Part shown: piece after piece, positions 34,315-42,196 of the stretch
Numbering within the stretch: position 1 is the first letter of the stretch
Layout of the letters: each line of letters starts with the position of its first letter
Source of the DNA: Nocardia macrotermitis
Lineage (GTDB): Bacteria > Actinomycetota > Actinomycetes > Mycobacteriales > Mycobacteriaceae
Direction: 5' to 3'
Assembly: GCF_009604405.1 (NCBI RefSeq)
Contig: NZ_WEGK01000011.1
Location: forward strand, 241,958 to 305,957
Length of the DNA: 64,000 nt
The notes under the pieces: generated by a model
Told to the model about the DNA's origin: nothing
What the model saw: only the letters and a program-made list of their open reading frames with translations
The model's database searches: none
Translations under genes and position numbers: made by a program

Positions 34315-35295
34315 TTACGCGGCAGTCGGATTCGGTCGCAGGATGATCGTGCCGACGGTCCGGCGGTCCTCGACGAGGCGGTGCGCCTGCGCGGCCTGAT
34401 CCAGCGGGAGCACCCGATCGATGAGCGGTTCGATGGTGCCGTCGGCGGCGCGGCGGAGAACTTCGGCGCGGGCCGCGGCGACGGTGCCGAGCCAGGCCGG
34501 ACCGGCGCAAGCGGTGTAGGTCAACCCGCGCGCGAACAGGTCGGCGGCGGTGATCGCCGCGGGGAGTCCGGACAGGGTGCCGTACCCGAGCATGCGGCCC
34601 TCCAGCGGGGTCATCAGGTCGAGTAGATCCGCCGCGGCCGGGCCGCCGATCGATTCGAAGACGACGTCGATCGTGTTGTCCCCGAGCGTATCTCGCAGGT
34701 GTTGCGTCCAGTTCGGGTCGCGGTGGTCGATGACCTCGTGTGCGCCGAGTGCCCGGGCGCGCTCGGCCTTCGCCCCACCGGCGGTCGCGATGACGCGTTT
34801 CGCGCCGAACTCCCCGGCCAGTTGGGTGAGATAACCGCCGACTCCGGCGGCTGCGGCCTGGATCAGGACGGTTTCGGTGCCGGTGAGGGCGGCCCGGCGC
34901 AGCAGCGCGATCGCCACGGATCCGCCCATCAGTACCGCGGCGGCGGCGTCGACCGACAGTCCCGCCGGGATCACGGTCGCGAATTCAGCTTGGACACAGA
35001 CCTTTTCCGCGTACGCGCCGGAACCCGCGGTGGCCGCGACGACGTGCGCGCCGAGCAGTGCGGGATCCACCCGCGCGCCGATCTCGATCACCGCTCCGGC
35101 CGCCTGGAATCCGAATACCGCCGGCAGGTCGGCGGCCATCGGGAAAATGCCTGTGCGCAGGGCGATTTCGGGGTAGAGGACCGGAATCGCGGTGGCCTGC
35201 ACCAGGATTTCGCCCGTGCCCGGGTGGGGGTCCGGCAGGTCGCGGACCTGGAGTACCTCGGGATCGCCGACGGCGGTCATTACGATCGTCTGCAT
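34315..35295 (-). CDS. Zinc-type alcohol dehydrogenase/quinone oxidoreductase family protein
   Basis: A 326-residue MDR-superfamily NADPH oxidoreductase. It begins MQTIVMTAVGDPEVLQVRDLPDPHPGTGEILV; the Rossmann loop is AAAGVGGYLTQLAGEFGAKRVIATAGG, and the quinone-reductase-like segment is VVFESIGG. The catalytic zinc cysteines of true alcohol dehydrogenases are absent, so it is a QOR-like enzyme. ATG at 35295 with GGAG at the right distance (an in-frame ATG at 35358 lies beyond the operator region). It is divergent from a TetR regulator that probably controls it through the repeats at 35319-35364. Confidence 0.9.
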   Translation of the reverse strand: MQTIVMTAVGDPEVLQVRDLPDPHPGTGEILVQATAIPVLYPEIALRTGIFPMAADLPAVFGFQAAGAVIEIGARVDPALLGAHVVAATAGSGAYAEKVCVQAEFATVIPAGLSVDAAAAVLMGGSVAIALLRRAALTGTETVLIQAAAAGVGGYLTQLAGEFGAKRVIATAGGAKAERARALGAHEVIDHRDPNWTQHLRDTLGDNTIDVVFESIGGPAAADLLDLMTPLEGRMLGYGTLSGLPAAITAADLFARGLTYTACAGPAWLGTVAAARAEVLRRAADGTIEPLIDRVLPLDQAAQAHRLVEDRRTVGTIILRPNPTAA

Positions 35296-35318
35296 CGAAA
35301 CTCCATAAGTGGACTGAT

Positions 35319-35364
35319 GGTCAAGTTGTCGATTACGACGATATGGACCGCCGGTCAAGTTGTC
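35319..35364. promoter_or_regulatory. Direct-repeat operator between quinone oxidoreductase and tetR
   Basis: GGTCAAGTTGTC occurs twice in the same orientation (35319-35330 and 35353-35364), 34 bp apart, in the 83-bp divergent gap. A short palindrome GACCG-C-CGGTC (35346-35356) overlaps the second copy. The 34-bp spacing equals that of the TauD/TetR operators. Confidence 0.6.
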
Positions 35365-35378
35365 AACGAAGGGATGGC

Positions 35379-35954
35379 ATGGCCGACGAACCCCGCAGGG
35401 AACGCGCTGACGCCGCGCGCAATCGGCGCGCCATACTCGATGCGACGGCGGCGCTGTTCGCCGAATACGGAGCCGCCGGTGTCACGATGGAGCGCGTGGC
35501 CGCGGCCGCCGGGGTGGGCAAGGGGACCATCTTCCACCGCTTCGGGTCGCGGGCGGGTCTGCTCCAGGAATTGGTCGGGGAGCGGGCGTTCGCGTTGCGT
35601 GAGGCGGTCCAGCACGGCCCGCCGCCCCTCGGACCGGGTGCGCCCGCGCCGGAACGGCTGATCGCCTACTTCGACGCGATGACGGAACTGGCCCTGGACA
35701 ACCTCGATCTGGTCGTCGCGTATCAGACCCTGCCCGAACATCCCGACCGGGAGAAACTGCACGCCTTCTGGTCGGCGCACATCACCGGTCTGCTGCGCGA
35801 AGCGCGGCCGGAGTTGGACGCGGAGACCACCGCGGCACTACTGATGGCGCCGCTGGGCAGTGAGATGGTCGTGCGGGCGATGCAGGCGGTGGGGCGAGAA
35901 CGAATCCGGCAGAGCATGCGCGACCTGGTCGCCTCGGTACTCGCAGTTCGGTGA
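35379..35954 (+). CDS. TetR-family regulator, divergent from the quinone oxidoreductase
   Basis: A 191-residue regulator. HTH: GVTMERVAAAAGVGKGTIFHRFGSRAGLLQEL (near residues 33-65). The C-terminal part matches the TetR_C family seen in regulators of oxidoreductases (DALTELALDNLDLVVAYQTL-like). ATG at 35379 with GAAGGG upstream. Probably represses itself and the adjacent oxidoreductase; inducer unknown. Confidence 0.9.
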   Translation: MADEPRRERADAARNRRAILDATAALFAEYGAAGVTMERVAAAAGVGKGTIFHRFGSRAGLLQELVGERAFALREAVQHGPPPLGPGAPAPERLIAYFDAMTELALDNLDLVVAYQTLPEHPDREKLHAFWSAHITGLLREARPELDAETTAALLMAPLGSEMVVRAMQAVGRERIRQSMRDLVASVLAVR

Positions 35955-36015
35955 GCGGACGAAATCGGCACCCGGCCGATGTGGACGGGTGCCGATGACG
36001 GGTCGGAACAGATGG

Positions 36016-36246
36016 TTATCCGGCCGAGCCGCTGGGGGCCGGTGCGGGCCGCGGCGGGGCGGCGCGCGGCGGGGCAGGCCTCGGGCGGGGCCGCGGAGAG
36101 CGGCAATAGGCGTTGGAATGACCGGCGTTCTTGCAATTCGACCACTGGACCTGGCCGTCGGTCCACGCGTCGGCGTTCGCCGCGGGCGCGAGGATGCCCA
36201 GAGTGCAAATCGCTAGGCTGATGGCAGGAATGATTACTCGTCGCAC
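36016..36246 (-). CDS. Small secreted Arg/Pro-rich peptide
   Basis: A 76-residue protein with a clean Sec signal peptide: MRRVIIPAISLAICTLGI, hydrophobic to about residue 22, then a cleavage site after APAANA. The mature part (about 50 residues) starts DAWTDGQVQWSNCKNAGHSNAYC, with two cysteines 10 residues apart that could form a disulfide, and ends in a Pro/Arg-rich tail with repeated PRP. GTG start at 36246 with GGGGG upstream. No family is recognised. The signal peptide and cysteine pair support a real exported peptide. Confidence 0.6.
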   Translation of the reverse strand: MRRVIIPAISLAICTLGILAPAANADAWTDGQVQWSNCKNAGHSNAYCRSPRPRPRPAPPRAAPPRPAPAPSGSAG

Positions 36247-36423
36247 GAAAACCCCCAGGTGAGTCGTGAATGTGGAATCGAGGTACAGGATGCCACGGGG
36301 GGAGATGTCCGACCAGTGAGTTTCGGAGCGGCAGTGGTGCCCTCGATGTCGGCGTTCGTGGCGGTATCCGCGTCCGGGTGTGAAGTGATCGGCGAGGCGG
36401 GCGGTTACCCGAGGTACGCGATG

Positions 36424-37596
36424 TCACCGCGATTTCGGGGGAGCCGCGACCCATCCGGCGACGACGGCCAGACCCGTGGGGCGGTGGACGGCGAGGAAGC
36501 CGAAGGGGCGATCGAAGGTCACGGCGACTTCGGTGGTGCGGTGCGGGCGGCGGTATGCCACGGCGCGGACCATGCGGACGGCGGTGACCGCGGCGGCCTC
36601 GAAACCTTCCCGGGTGAATCGGGCGAGCGCGTGCTGGGCCGCGCCGTCGACGCGCAGTGGGGTGTCGGACAGTGCGGGGAAGTGACCGGTTCGGGGGTCG
36701 GCGGCGGTGTGCAGGCCGAACAGGTCGGGGTGTTTCATCAGATCGTGTGAGGAGCGGATGACGAAGGGCGGCAACTGGATTCGCAGGGTGTCGGTGGTCG
36801 CGCGAGTTTCCCGGACGGTCAGGCCGGGGCCGGTGTCGCCGATCCGCAGTGCGGTGTGTGCCTCTATCGAGCCGTCGAGGACGCCGAGCCCGGCCCGCAG
36901 GACCTCGGCGGGGGAGGCGTCGCCCAGAAGCAGGTGTACATCGAGGTCGCCGGTGCCGCGCACGACGACCCTGGTTACCGGCGTGGGTGCCGCGAGAACG
37001 GTTGCGTCGGTGAGGGTTTCGGAGTCGCGGGACAGTCCGGGACCGCGGTGGCCCGCCCAGGGGCCCGACTCGGGTTCCAGGACGTCGTCGTGGAACGGGG
37101 TGCGCCAGGCCGTCTTCGCGACGATCGCGGTCGCCAGAATCAGCAACGTGTCGGGTTGTACGTCGAGCGGGAACCGGTCGATGAGCCCTCGGGTGTGGCG
37201 GTCGGCCCAGGCATCGAGCGCGGGTTGCCCGGTCAGCTTCTCGACCGTGCCCGGCGGGAGCGTCCGCACCCACGCCTCGTGCAGCGCGATATCCGGCCGC
37301 ACCCATACGCCGAGTGCGGCCGCGGTCGAGTCGGCGTCCGTGAGTTCGGCGAGCAGGGCCGAGGCGGCTCGCCGCGCAGCGGGAGCCGCGATCGACGCGG
37401 CGGCGGCGAGCTCGGACCGCGCGGGCTCGTCGGCGGCGTCGGCCAGAATCCCCAGCAGCGGCCAGACCCCGCACCCCGACAGCACGAAATCGTCGGACCC
37501 GGCCCGCTCACACCAACGGCCGGTCAACTCGTTGGCCGCGGCGACATGCGACAGAAGACTCGGCTGCACGCCATCCAGCGTAGCGGCGGGTCGCAT
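36424..37596 (-). CDS. Serpin-family protein
   Basis: A 390-residue protein with serpin architecture and length. The breach/hinge region is HALARFTREGFEAAAVTAV, equivalent to the serpin VNEEGTEAAAATA, and the C-terminal barrel strand is TFDRPFGFLAVHRPTGLAVVAGWV (family: DRPFLFxIxxxxTGxxLFxGxV). Between them lies a predicted reactive-centre loop (AVRMVRAVAYRRPHRTTEVA). The hinge P14 position is Phe instead of a small residue, which in known serpins disfavours loop insertion, so it may be non-inhibitory. No signal peptide, so it is probably cytosolic. The start is uncertain: ATG at 37596 is used; no good Shine-Dalgarno is seen. A MerR-type promoter-like element lies upstream (37696-37726). Confidence 0.8.
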   Translation of the reverse strand: MRPAATLDGVQPSLLSHVAAANELTGRWCERAGSDDFVLSGCGVWPLLGILADAADEPARSELAAAASIAAPAARRAASALLAELTDADSTAAALGVWVRPDIALHEAWVRTLPPGTVEKLTGQPALDAWADRHTRGLIDRFPLDVQPDTLLILATAIVAKTAWRTPFHDDVLEPESGPWAGHRGPGLSRDSETLTDATVLAAPTPVTRVVVRGTGDLDVHLLLGDASPAEVLRAGLGVLDGSIEAHTALRIGDTGPGLTVRETRATTDTLRIQLPPFVIRSSHDLMKHPDLFGLHTAADPRTGHFPALSDTPLRVDGAAQHALARFTREGFEAAAVTAVRMVRAVAYRRPHRTTEVAVTFDRPFGFLAVHRPTGLAVVAGWVAAPPKSR

Positions 37597-37695
37597 CGAG
37601 AGATGAGCCCCGGAACCCCGCCGACGGGTGTACGGCAGGACGGCGGAGTGTTCCGCGATCGCATCGGGCGGATTCGCGGACCGGGGTCGGGGAAC

Positions 37696-37726
37696 ATCCT
37701 GATACCTCAACCGCGCTCGAGGTCAA
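37696..37726 (-). promoter_or_regulatory. MerR/SoxR-type promoter element facing the serpin gene
   Basis: On the minus strand TTGACC (37726-37721) is followed by exactly 19 bp and then CAGGAT (37701-37696), the over-long spacer typical of MerR-family promoters. Within the spacer and overlapping the -35 is CCTCGAGCGCGGTTGAGG (37722-37705), close to the SoxR form CCTCAA-N6-TTGAGG. Transcription would run into the serpin gene. No merR gene is in the window. Confidence 0.45.
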
Positions 37727-37896
37727 GGGGATTCGTGAGGTTGGTTCGATGCGAGCGATGAGGCTGGCTGATCGGGCGTGGTCGGTGGACCGGCCAACCG
37801 ATGTCGATCAGGTGCGAGGGGGTCGATCAGGTGCGGCGAGCGGAGGTTCGCGGATGGTTAGCGGCGATTGCGGGGCGGAGGTGTCGAAGGGGTCGG

Positions 37897-37920
37897 CGTG
37901 TCGAGATATTGTGAGACACG
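37897..37920. promoter_or_regulatory. Inverted repeat upstream of the DUF4334 gene
   Basis: CGTGTC (37897-37902) and GACACG (37915-37920) are perfect 6-bp arms 12 bp apart, 36 bp before the GTG start. It could be an operator; nothing else supports it. Confidence 0.3.
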
Positions 37921-37956
37921 ATTGTTCATTCTTTCGCACGAATCGAGGAGGCTGGC

Positions 37957-38514
37957 GTGGCCGGTATCGGCACACCCGCGGCGCGGCTGGACGAGCTGCG
38001 CGGCGCGGGCTGCACCCCGCAGCAGGCGTGGGAACTTTTCGACAGCCTCCCCGCGGTCCGCGTGGAGGAGGTCACCACCGGCCGGTGGCACGGCGGTGAA
38101 CTGGACACCGGGCATCCGTGGAAGGGCGTACTGGTCGGATCCGGTTGGTACGGCAAACAATTCGACAGCGCCGACAGTGTGCAGCCGCTGCTGTTCGCGG
38201 GTCCGGACGAGCGGGTCTTCCCGGTCGATCCGCGCCGCGTCCCGCTCGCGCTCGCGGGCCGGATCCCGCTGCCCGCTGTCCGGTTCTGCCGACGGCTGCT
38301 GCCGCTGCTGCGCCCGGTCCTGCGCGCGGGATCACCGTGCGCGCGACTGCGAGACCTGGAATTCCGCGGCAAGGTCAGCGCGGCGATGGTGTACGACCAC
38401 CTGCCGATCATCGACTGCTTTCGCCTGGTCGACGGGGATACGCTGCTCGGCGTGATGGATATGCGCGGGATGAGCGACCCGTACTTCTTCATCCTGTCGC
38501 GCGATAACGGCTGA
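37957..38514 (+). CDS. GXWXG and DUF4334 domain protein
   Basis: A 185-residue protein. The N-terminal GXWXG domain has TTGRWHGGELDTGHPW (near residue 41-56) and LVGSGWYGKQFDS; the C-terminal DUF4334 domain has LRDLEFRGKVSAAMVYDHLPIIDCFRLVDGDTLLGVMDMRG, ending DPYFFILSR. Function is unknown for this actinobacterial/fungal family. GTG start with a strong GAGGAGG 6 nt before it. It is a single gene, convergent with the next. Confidence 0.88.
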   Translation: MAGIGTPAARLDELRGAGCTPQQAWELFDSLPAVRVEEVTTGRWHGGELDTGHPWKGVLVGSGWYGKQFDSADSVQPLLFAGPDERVFPVDPRRVPLALAGRIPLPAVRFCRRLLPLLRPVLRAGSPCARLRDLEFRGKVSAAMVYDHLPIIDCFRLVDGDTLLGVMDMRGMSDPYFFILSRDNG

Positions 38515-38536
38515 GTACGCGGTAGATCCGGGTGTG

Positions 38537-38562
38537 CCGCCCGGCGATGCGTCGCCGGGCGG
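38537..38562. terminator. Bidirectional hairpin between DUF4334 and membrane-HTH genes
   Basis: CCGCCCGGCGA (38537-38547), loop TGCG, TCGCCGGGCGG (38552-38562), a perfect 11-bp stem between the two convergent stops. Confidence 0.7.
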
Positions 38563-38567
38563 GCCGT

Positions 38568-40592
38568 CTACTTCTCCATCGACCGATCGGTGCGGCGCGA
38601 GGTCCGCTCCGCGGCCGTCTCGTCGATGTTCTCGGATCCCGGTGCGACACGGGTGTTTCCGCCCGGCAGGACGCGGAAACCGTTGTGCCAGTTCGACACC
38701 GCGGCCTGTGCCGGATTCCGGTTCTGTCGCCGCGAGCCGTCCGATTCGGCATCCAGATCGGCCAGAATGCGTCGGATGGTGCGTGAGCTGGTGCCGAGTT
38801 GCGCCGCGATCTCGCTGGTCGGCGCGTTGATCGCCTGCAGTTCCCGCACCCGCTCGCGGAATGCCGGATCGCGGCGGTACTGACGGTTCGTCTGGGGTGA
38901 GTCGGACTGGCCGGTCTGCGGCGAGGCTGTCGGCATCGCGGTGGCGGTGTACGGGCCGTAGGAGTCGGCGAATTCCGAGTCCGGGGACTCCTCGTCGTCC
39001 GGTGCTGTCTCGTCCGGTGTGTTCGGTGGAAGTGTTTGTGCCGCTTGCCATGTCCGCGCTGCATCGGGGAGTGGCGGGGTTACCGGCAGGGTTCGGGTGA
39101 CGGCCGAGGAGTCCTGGTCCGGCTGTGCTGTCCGGGCTGACGCCGAGAGTGTGCGATCGGGGTCCTGCGGTTGCGTGGTGGTCGGCAACGGCTGTTCTGT
39201 CTGCTGCGCTGTCGCAGGCAACAGTTGAGACGGGTCCAGAGGCTGCGCGGGCATCGTGAACGTCGGGTCCGCGAGTGGCGCCTGTACGTCCACCGAGGAA
39301 GGCTGGCTTGCTTCCGGTGTCGGTTCGCCCGTTCGATCCTGCCGGATTGCATCTACGGGGAGGGAGCGGTCCGTCGATGAGGTCTCCGTGTCCGACGGAA
39401 GTGACTGGCTGGCAATCCCTTGGGCCGCTTGAGCAACCGACGAAACCTGCTCGCCAGACGGGACCGATTGCGCGGCAGGCGGGACCGATTGCGCGGCAGA
39501 CGAATTCGCAGGCGCGTGCGTCCGCGCCATGACCTGCCCCGTCGCCCCGGCCTGATCGGTCTGATCGGTCAAAACGGCCTGCTCCGCCGTAACCTGCTGC
39601 GCGGCCGATGATTCCGCCGCAACAACGCCCGCCCCGGACAGCCCGTTCGCCCCACCCGTCGGCCGCGTCCCGGCAACCGGATCCACTCCCGGCGAAGCCG
39701 CGAGCGTTGGGGCCACGAGCGCGGGGGTAGCGAAGAGGTCGCCACCGGACTCCTCCTCGGAAATCCACGGACTCGGCAGATCCAGATCCACCAGCGCCCC
39801 GGTCCCGGACAGAATCCGCAGGTTGTCCATCAGCACCGTCCGCGGCGCACGCGAATTGTCCACCAGGCCGCCGTCCTCGACCGCCCGCCGCATGACCCGC
39901 TGCAGATGATGGCGAGCCCGATTGATCCGCCGCGAACTCGCGCCGGTCTCGCGCAGGGTCCGGGCATGATCGGCGGCGAGGGCGACATCGATCAGACGAC
40001 GCTGCCGCGCGGCCTCCCCGGCGGTGCGGTCGGTCGGATCGGCGATACCGAGCCGGATCAGCATGCGTTCGGGTGTGATGCGCCAGTTGATCCCGCCCAG
40101 CGCGCCGCTGCGCCGCCGCTCCAGGGCCATACTGCGTTCCCAGCCCCACGCCGCGACCAGTGGTGCGGAGAGCCGGATCAGCACGGTGCCCAGATTGTCG
40201 GCGTCGGTGGCGGCCAGCACCGCGGACAGGCACGTCAGCACCCACATGGCGACGCCGTCGATACCGGCGCTACCGCTCACCTGCTGCGCGCTGCGCGCCC
40301 GCAACGCCGAGGTCAGCACCATGATCTCGAGGAAGGCGAAGAACATGATCCGCAGCGACAGCGTCAGATGCAGTGATTTGTCGAAGAACACCCACATGCC
40401 CTGCGCGCTGACACCGGTCGCGATCGCGGCCGCGAGCAGGGTGCCCGCCTGTTCTCCGGTGAGTCCGCGACGTCGCGCCGATCGCACCGCCCAGACCGCA
40501 CCGACCACCACGACGACCGCCCCGAGGACGGCGAGCACCGTGATCGTGAGATGTGACTCCAGGTTCGCCGCGATCCGATCGATGCCGTTCAT
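38568..40592 (-). CDS. Multi-pass membrane protein with Pro/Gln/Ser-rich linker and C-terminal HTH (DUF2637/SpdB-like)
   Basis: A 674-residue protein. The N-terminal 155 residues contain about four to five membrane helices (LTITVLAVLGAVVVVVGAVWAV; AGTLLAAAIATGVSAQGMWVFF; IMFFAFLEIMVLTSALRA; GVAMWVLTCLSAVLAATDA). A cytoplasmic domain follows (to about residue 270; TAGEAARQRRLIDVALAADHA). About 300 residues of low-complexity Gln/Pro/Ser/Thr come next, and then a helix-turn-helix near 590-628 (RERVRELQAINAPTSEIAAQLGTSSRTIRRILADL). This layout is that of DUF2637/SpdB-like proteins of actinomycete conjugative plasmids and integrative elements, where they aid intramycelial spread. No integrase, TraB or att site is nearby, so this is a stand-alone or stranded copy. 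The assignment is by architecture only. Confidence 0.65.
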   Translation of the reverse strand: MNGIDRIAANLESHLTITVLAVLGAVVVVVGAVWAVRSARRRGLTGEQAGTLLAAAIATGVSAQGMWVFFDKSLHLTLSLRIMFFAFLEIMVLTSALRARSAQQVSGSAGIDGVAMWVLTCLSAVLAATDADNLGTVLIRLSAPLVAAWGWERSMALERRRSGALGGINWRITPERMLIRLGIADPTDRTAGEAARQRRLIDVALAADHARTLRETGASSRRINRARHHLQRVMRRAVEDGGLVDNSRAPRTVLMDNLRILSGTGALVDLDLPSPWISEEESGGDLFATPALVAPTLAASPGVDPVAGTRPTGGANGLSGAGVVAAESSAAQQVTAEQAVLTDQTDQAGATGQVMARTHAPANSSAAQSVPPAAQSVPSGEQVSSVAQAAQGIASQSLPSDTETSSTDRSLPVDAIRQDRTGEPTPEASQPSSVDVQAPLADPTFTMPAQPLDPSQLLPATAQQTEQPLPTTTQPQDPDRTLSASARTAQPDQDSSAVTRTLPVTPPLPDAARTWQAAQTLPPNTPDETAPDDEESPDSEFADSYGPYTATAMPTASPQTGQSDSPQTNRQYRRDPAFRERVRELQAINAPTSEIAAQLGTSSRTIRRILADLDAESDGSRRQNRNPAQAAVSNWHNGFRVLPGGNTRVAPGSENIDETAAERTSRRTDRSMEK

Positions 40593-40730
40593 CCCTCGGA
40601 GGTCCTTCCGTTCGCCTAACGCCGAGCCCGGTGATGGTCTCGCGTTCTCGGCCGCGCCGCACCTCGAATCATCGGAAAGGGTGGCGGATCACCGATTCGG
40701 GGCACGCCGCATCACCGGCGCTCGCGGCGG

Positions 40731-41444
40731 TCAGGTCTCCTGGAGGATGGCGGCGAAACGCTGGTCGGCCAGGTCGAGTTGATCGAGGATGTGCTGTTTG
40801 ACGTGCGGGGCCAGCGGGGTGTCGGGCCGGGTGACCAGATCGCGGTAGACGCCGGTGAGCGGGCGGTATTTGACCGCGAGCCGTTCCATCGCCGGGCTGG
40901 TGGCGTAGAGGATGCCGACCCCGTTGTCGGTGAAGTCGGACAGTTTCACCACCCGTGCCCACGGATCGCGTTCCAGACTTTCGGCGATGTGCGCGCGGTA
41001 TTGGTGATTGCGATCGATACCGGGCTCGCGCGCGGGATTGGTGACCGCGGCGACCAGTTCGGCGACCCGCGCCCCGAAACGTTCACGCAGCGCGGCGAGG
41101 GCGGCCTCGGTCGCGGAACCGTCGTGGGTGCCGGCGAGTTCGGCCGCGTGATCCTCGACGGCGTCGTGCAGCAGGCCCGCCACCACCAGATCGGTGTCGT
41201 GCACCTCGTAGTGGCTGACGATCCGAATGGCCACGCGCAGTAGATGATTCAGGTAGGGCTCGCGGCCGTACCGGTCGTCGCGATGCAGCTGCGAGGCCAA
41301 TTCCAGTGCCGCCTCGACCCGTTCGGGCTCGGCCAGCTTCGCGGACTCGAGTCGGAGTCTGCGGCGCAGCCCCTCCTCGCCGTGCACATCGCTGATCGTG
41401 TGCAGCGGCATCACGGCCAGAATCCCCGCCCCTGTCGCGTTCAT
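40731..41444 (-). CDS. HD-domain hydrolase resembling small alarmone hydrolases (SpoT/Mesh1 type)
   Basis: A 237-residue protein with the (p)ppGpp hydrolase motif series: QLHRDDRYGREPYLNHLLRVA (first metal His, near residue 67), VAGLLHDAVEDH (HD pair, 93-94) and WARVVKLSDFTDNGVG (distal Asp). No synthetase, TGS or ACT domain follows, so it is a stand-alone hydrolase candidate; a different nucleotide substrate is possible. The ATG at 41444 is used; alternatives lie at 41483 and 41408. It is the last of three same-strand genes (hxlR-alkB-HD), 89 bp after alkB. Confidence 0.75.
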   Translation of the reverse strand: MNATGAGILAVMPLHTISDVHGEEGLRRRLRLESAKLAEPERVEAALELASQLHRDDRYGREPYLNHLLRVAIRIVSHYEVHDTDLVVAGLLHDAVEDHAAELAGTHDGSATEAALAALRERFGARVAELVAAVTNPAREPGIDRNHQYRAHIAESLERDPWARVVKLSDFTDNGVGILYATSPAMERLAVKYRPLTGVYRDLVTRPDTPLAPHVKQHILDQLDLADQRFAAILQET

Positions 41445-41533
41445 GGCCCCAATGTATCGGGCGGCACCGACGAAGTGACCCATCGGTAGGCGAAATTACG
41501 GTGACCGGATGGGGACCGGCCGCGCGCTACCGC

Positions 41534-42160
41534 TCAGCGCACGCCACGCGGCCGGAACTGGATGCTGATGCGCGGCCCCACCGGCCGGCGGGTCTTGGGT
41601 ATCGCGTGTTCCCAGCTCCGCTGACAGGACCCACCCATGACGATCAGATCCCCGTGACCCAGCGGATACCGCAGACTCGCCCCGCCGCCACGGGGACGCA
41701 GCAGCAGCGCCCGGGGCGCGCCGATCGACACGATCGCCACCATTGTGTCGTGTGTCGCACCGCGCCCGGAGGTGTCCCCGTGCCAGGCCACACTGTCCGC
41801 CCCGTCCCGGTAGTAGCACAGTCCGGCGGTGCGGAACGGCTCACCCAACTCGTCGAAGTAGTGCTCGCTCAACGCGATTCGCGCCGCATCCAGTGCCGGA
41901 TCCGGCAACTCCTGCCCCTCCTCGTAGAACCGCAGCAGCCGCGGCACATCCACCACCCGGTCGTACATCTGCCGACGATCCGCACACCACGGCACCGCCG
42001 TGACGAGCCGATCGAACAGCAGATCCGCACCCCCGAGCCACCCCGGCAGCAGATCGACCCACGCGCCGTCGGACAGCTGGACGCGGCGCACCCCATCAAG
42101 CGGACCGGGTGCGACCTCTTCGAATCCGTCGAGCAACGATCCCTGCAACGGTACCGACAT
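41534..42160 (-). CDS. AlkB-like 2-oxoglutarate/Fe(II) dioxygenase, SOS-regulated
   Basis: A 208-residue AlkB-family protein, likely an oxidative DNA or RNA demethylase. Iron ligands: His127 and Asp129 in SVAWHGDTS, His185 in RSWEHAIPKT; Arg197 in GPRISIQFR binds 2-oxoglutarate. GGSCQRSWEHAIPK and SIQFR are typical AlkB motifs. The ATG at 42160 is used because a -10 element TAGATT (42173-42168, minus strand) ends 7 nt before it, giving a leaderless mRNA; an in-frame ATG at 42196 would start inside the LexA box. M. tuberculosis has a LexA-regulated relative (Rv1000c, as I recall). Confidence 0.9.
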   Translation of the reverse strand: MSVPLQGSLLDGFEEVAPGPLDGVRRVQLSDGAWVDLLPGWLGGADLLFDRLVTAVPWCADRRQMYDRVVDVPRLLRFYEEGQELPDPALDAARIALSEHYFDELGEPFRTAGLCYYRDGADSVAWHGDTSGRGATHDTMVAIVSIGAPRALLLRPRGGGASLRYPLGHGDLIVMGGSCQRSWEHAIPKTRRPVGPRISIQFRPRGVR

Positions 42161-42180
42161 GCGATCGAATCTACGTTCTA

Positions 42181-42196
42181 TCGAACATATGTTCAA
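42181..42196. promoter_or_regulatory. LexA (SOS) box of the alkB-like gene
   Basis: TCGAACATATGTTCAA matches TCGAAC-N4-GTTCGA with one mismatch. It lies just upstream of the probable -10 TAGATT of alkB, between -35 and -10, and contains the stop codon of the preceding hxlR gene. Confidence 0.85.

Larger units (their letters stand above)
37597..37956. other. 360-bp non-coding gap between serpin and DUF4334 genes
   Basis: No convincing gene. It holds the MerR-type element (37696-37726), a duplicated 14-mer GTCGATCAGGTGCG (37803-37816 and 37822-37835) and a 6-bp inverted repeat just before the DUF4334 gene (37897-37920). Confidence 0.5.
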
